Part shown: positions 13,293-14,262 of the stretch, one piece after another
How the letters are laid out: every line of letters begins with the position of its first letter
How positions within the stretch are numbered: position 1 is the first letter of the stretch
From: DATELY01 sp035276085
GTDB lineage: Bacteria > Pseudomonadota > Gammaproteobacteria > Steroidobacterales > Steroidobacteraceae
Length of the DNA: 14,262 nucleotides
Direction of reading: 5' to 3'
Assembly (NCBI GenBank): GCA_035276085.1
Contig: DATELY010000294.1
Coordinates: 1 to 14,262 of the forward strand
The notes under the pieces: model-generated
Databases searched by the model: none
What the model was told of the DNA's origin: nothing
What the model saw: only the letters and a program-made list of their open reading frames with translations
Program-made: the position numbers and the translations under genes

Positions 13293-14249
13293 ATGAGACT
13301 CCCGGCGACGCTCACTGTCTTCTCGATAGCAATTGCAGTGACGCTGACCGCGTGGGCCGATCAGCCCACCGCGCCCCACAAGGACGCCAAGCGTGCCGCT
13401 GCGACTGGCAGCGAGGATGTGCGAGCGTTCACGATCGGCAAGTTGAAGGCGGTAGCACTGAGAGACGGTCGCCTCCAATTTCCCAACGATGGGAGAACGC
13501 TGGGCGTCGGTCATTCACCTGAAGAGATCGCAGCACTGTTGCTGGCTGCCGGCAAGCCGACCAATCGCGTCGAGCTGAGTATCCAACCGTTACTCGTGAA
13601 AGCACCTGAGCGAGTGCTTCTGTTCGATACAGGCGCAGGCGGGAACATGGGCGCTGGCGCAGGGAAGCTGTCCGCATCGATGGCCGCCGCCGGCATCGAT
13701 CCCGCGAGTGTTACCGACATCTTTATTTCGCATGCGCATGGCGATCACGTGGGTGGGCTGTTGACGACCGATGGCAAGCCGGCCTTTCGCAATGCCGCGA
13801 TTCATATTTCGACGCCCGAGTGGTCCTTCCTGCGCGGAATGGACAAAGAGAAGGCGGCGGGCATCGGGGTCCAACAGTACACAGCCCTGATGGCCGCAAT
13901 CTCACCTAAAGTCGCGGCTTTTGCCCCGAACGCTGAGATCATTCCCGGCGTGGTCAAAGCAGTGGAAATCAAGGGCCACACGCCAGGCCACTCCGGCTTT
14001 CTGATCACATCCGGTTCGCGCTCGCTGCTCTACATCGGCGACGCCATGCATCATTCCATCGTGTCGGTCCAGAAGCCGGATTGGCCCATCGCGTTCGATG
14101 CGGATGCAGCGACCGCTGCAGCGAGTCGTAAGGAACTGTTGGCTCGAACCGCAGCTTCGGGTCAGCGCATCTATGCCGTACATTTTCCCTTCCCGGGACT
14201 CGGCAAGTTCGTTCGTAAAGGGGATCACTTCGTGTGGAAGGCGGAATAA
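13293..14249 (+). CDS. Secreted MBL-fold metallo-hydrolase (methyl-parathion-hydrolase/lactonase-like)
   Basis: This 318-residue protein has a signal peptide (MRLPATLTVFSIAIAVTLTA, cleavage before DQP). It carries a complete metallo-beta-lactamase dinuclear metal site: HAHGDH (H147, H149, D151, H152), H233 in GHTPGHS, D250 in YIGDA and H297 in AVHFPFPG. Segment order (LLFDTGAGG, GKLSASMAAAGIDPASVTDI, SPKVAAFAPNAEIIPGV, HFPFPGLGKFVRKGDHFVW) resembles methyl parathion hydrolase and related secreted lactonases more than glyoxalase II. Hydrolysis of an ester, lactone or organophosphate in the periplasm or outside is likely; the substrate is not proven. The ATG at 13293 follows AAGGAG by 6 nt, whereas the in-frame GTG (13278) and ATG (13287) overlap that site. 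Sequence ends 13 bp after the stop. Confidence 0.93.
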   Translation: MRLPATLTVFSIAIAVTLTAWADQPTAPHKDAKRAAATGSEDVRAFTIGKLKAVALRDGRLQFPNDGRTLGVGHSPEEIAALLLAAGKPTNRVELSIQPLLVKAPERVLLFDTGAGGNMGAGAGKLSASMAAAGIDPASVTDIFISHAHGDHVGGLLTTDGKPAFRNAAIHISTPEWSFLRGMDKEKAAGIGVQQYTALMAAISPKVAAFAPNAEIIPGVVKAVEIKGHTPGHSGFLITSGSRSLLYIGDAMHHSIVSVQKPDWPIAFDADAATAAASRKELLARTAASGQRIYAVHFPFPGLGKFVRKGDHFVWKAE

Positions 14250-14262
14250 CTCCCCTGGACCT

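Overview
The window is GC-rich, densely packed DNA from what looks like a soil- or rhizosphere-type proteobacterium. A gammaproteobacterium of the Xanthomonadales/Steroidobacterales kind is my best guess. This rests on the gene families (DUF899, DUF1801, glyoxalase-fold VOC proteins, a GST, cytochrome P460, a methyl-parathion-hydrolase-like metallohydrolase) and on the dispersed intergenic repeats, not on any marker gene. There is no rRNA, tRNA, CRISPR array or intact transposase.

Layout. (1) 1-1111, minus: the N-terminal 370 residues of a secreted six-hairpin-glycosidase-like protein that runs off the left edge. (2) 1275-4613: two DUF899 thioredoxin-like paralogues (minus) and, divergently, two overlapping DUF1801 paralogues (plus). 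The whole block lies between two inverted copies of a ~95-bp dispersed repeat. (3) 4682-6253: an acyl-CoA synthetase whose codon usage changes abruptly towards its 3' end. (4) 6395-8039: a Fic-domain protein with an AbiEi-like N-terminal region and an N-terminal inhibitory motif, preceded by an AT-rich stretch holding four copies of a 16-bp motif spaced 30-32 bp apart. (5) 8054-10482: a 2.3-kb segment with a VOC protein, a secreted cytochrome P460 and a secreted cupin. It is bounded by inverted copies of a 22-bp repeat, with a small fragment of an acyl-CoA synthetase gene fused to its left edge. (6) 10487-12371, minus: a probable MFS transporter-GST operon. (7) 12607-14249, plus: a PhnB-like VOC protein and a secreted metallo-beta-lactamase-fold hydrolase.

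How the genes may work together. Most of the small proteins (GST, two VOC proteins, DUF899, cupin, P460, MFS, MBL hydrolase) belong to families often linked to detoxification, thiol/redox chemistry or small-molecule stress. The region reads as an accessory 'housekeeping defence' neighbourhood built from small modules, not one pathway. The best candidate for a distinct regulated system is the Fic gene with its phased motif array: a self-contained toxin/regulator whose DNA-binding-like domain may bind its own promoter. The repeat-bounded segments suggest the surrounding modules were moved or rearranged. These functional links are inference; the repeats, motifs and reading frames are read directly from the sequence.
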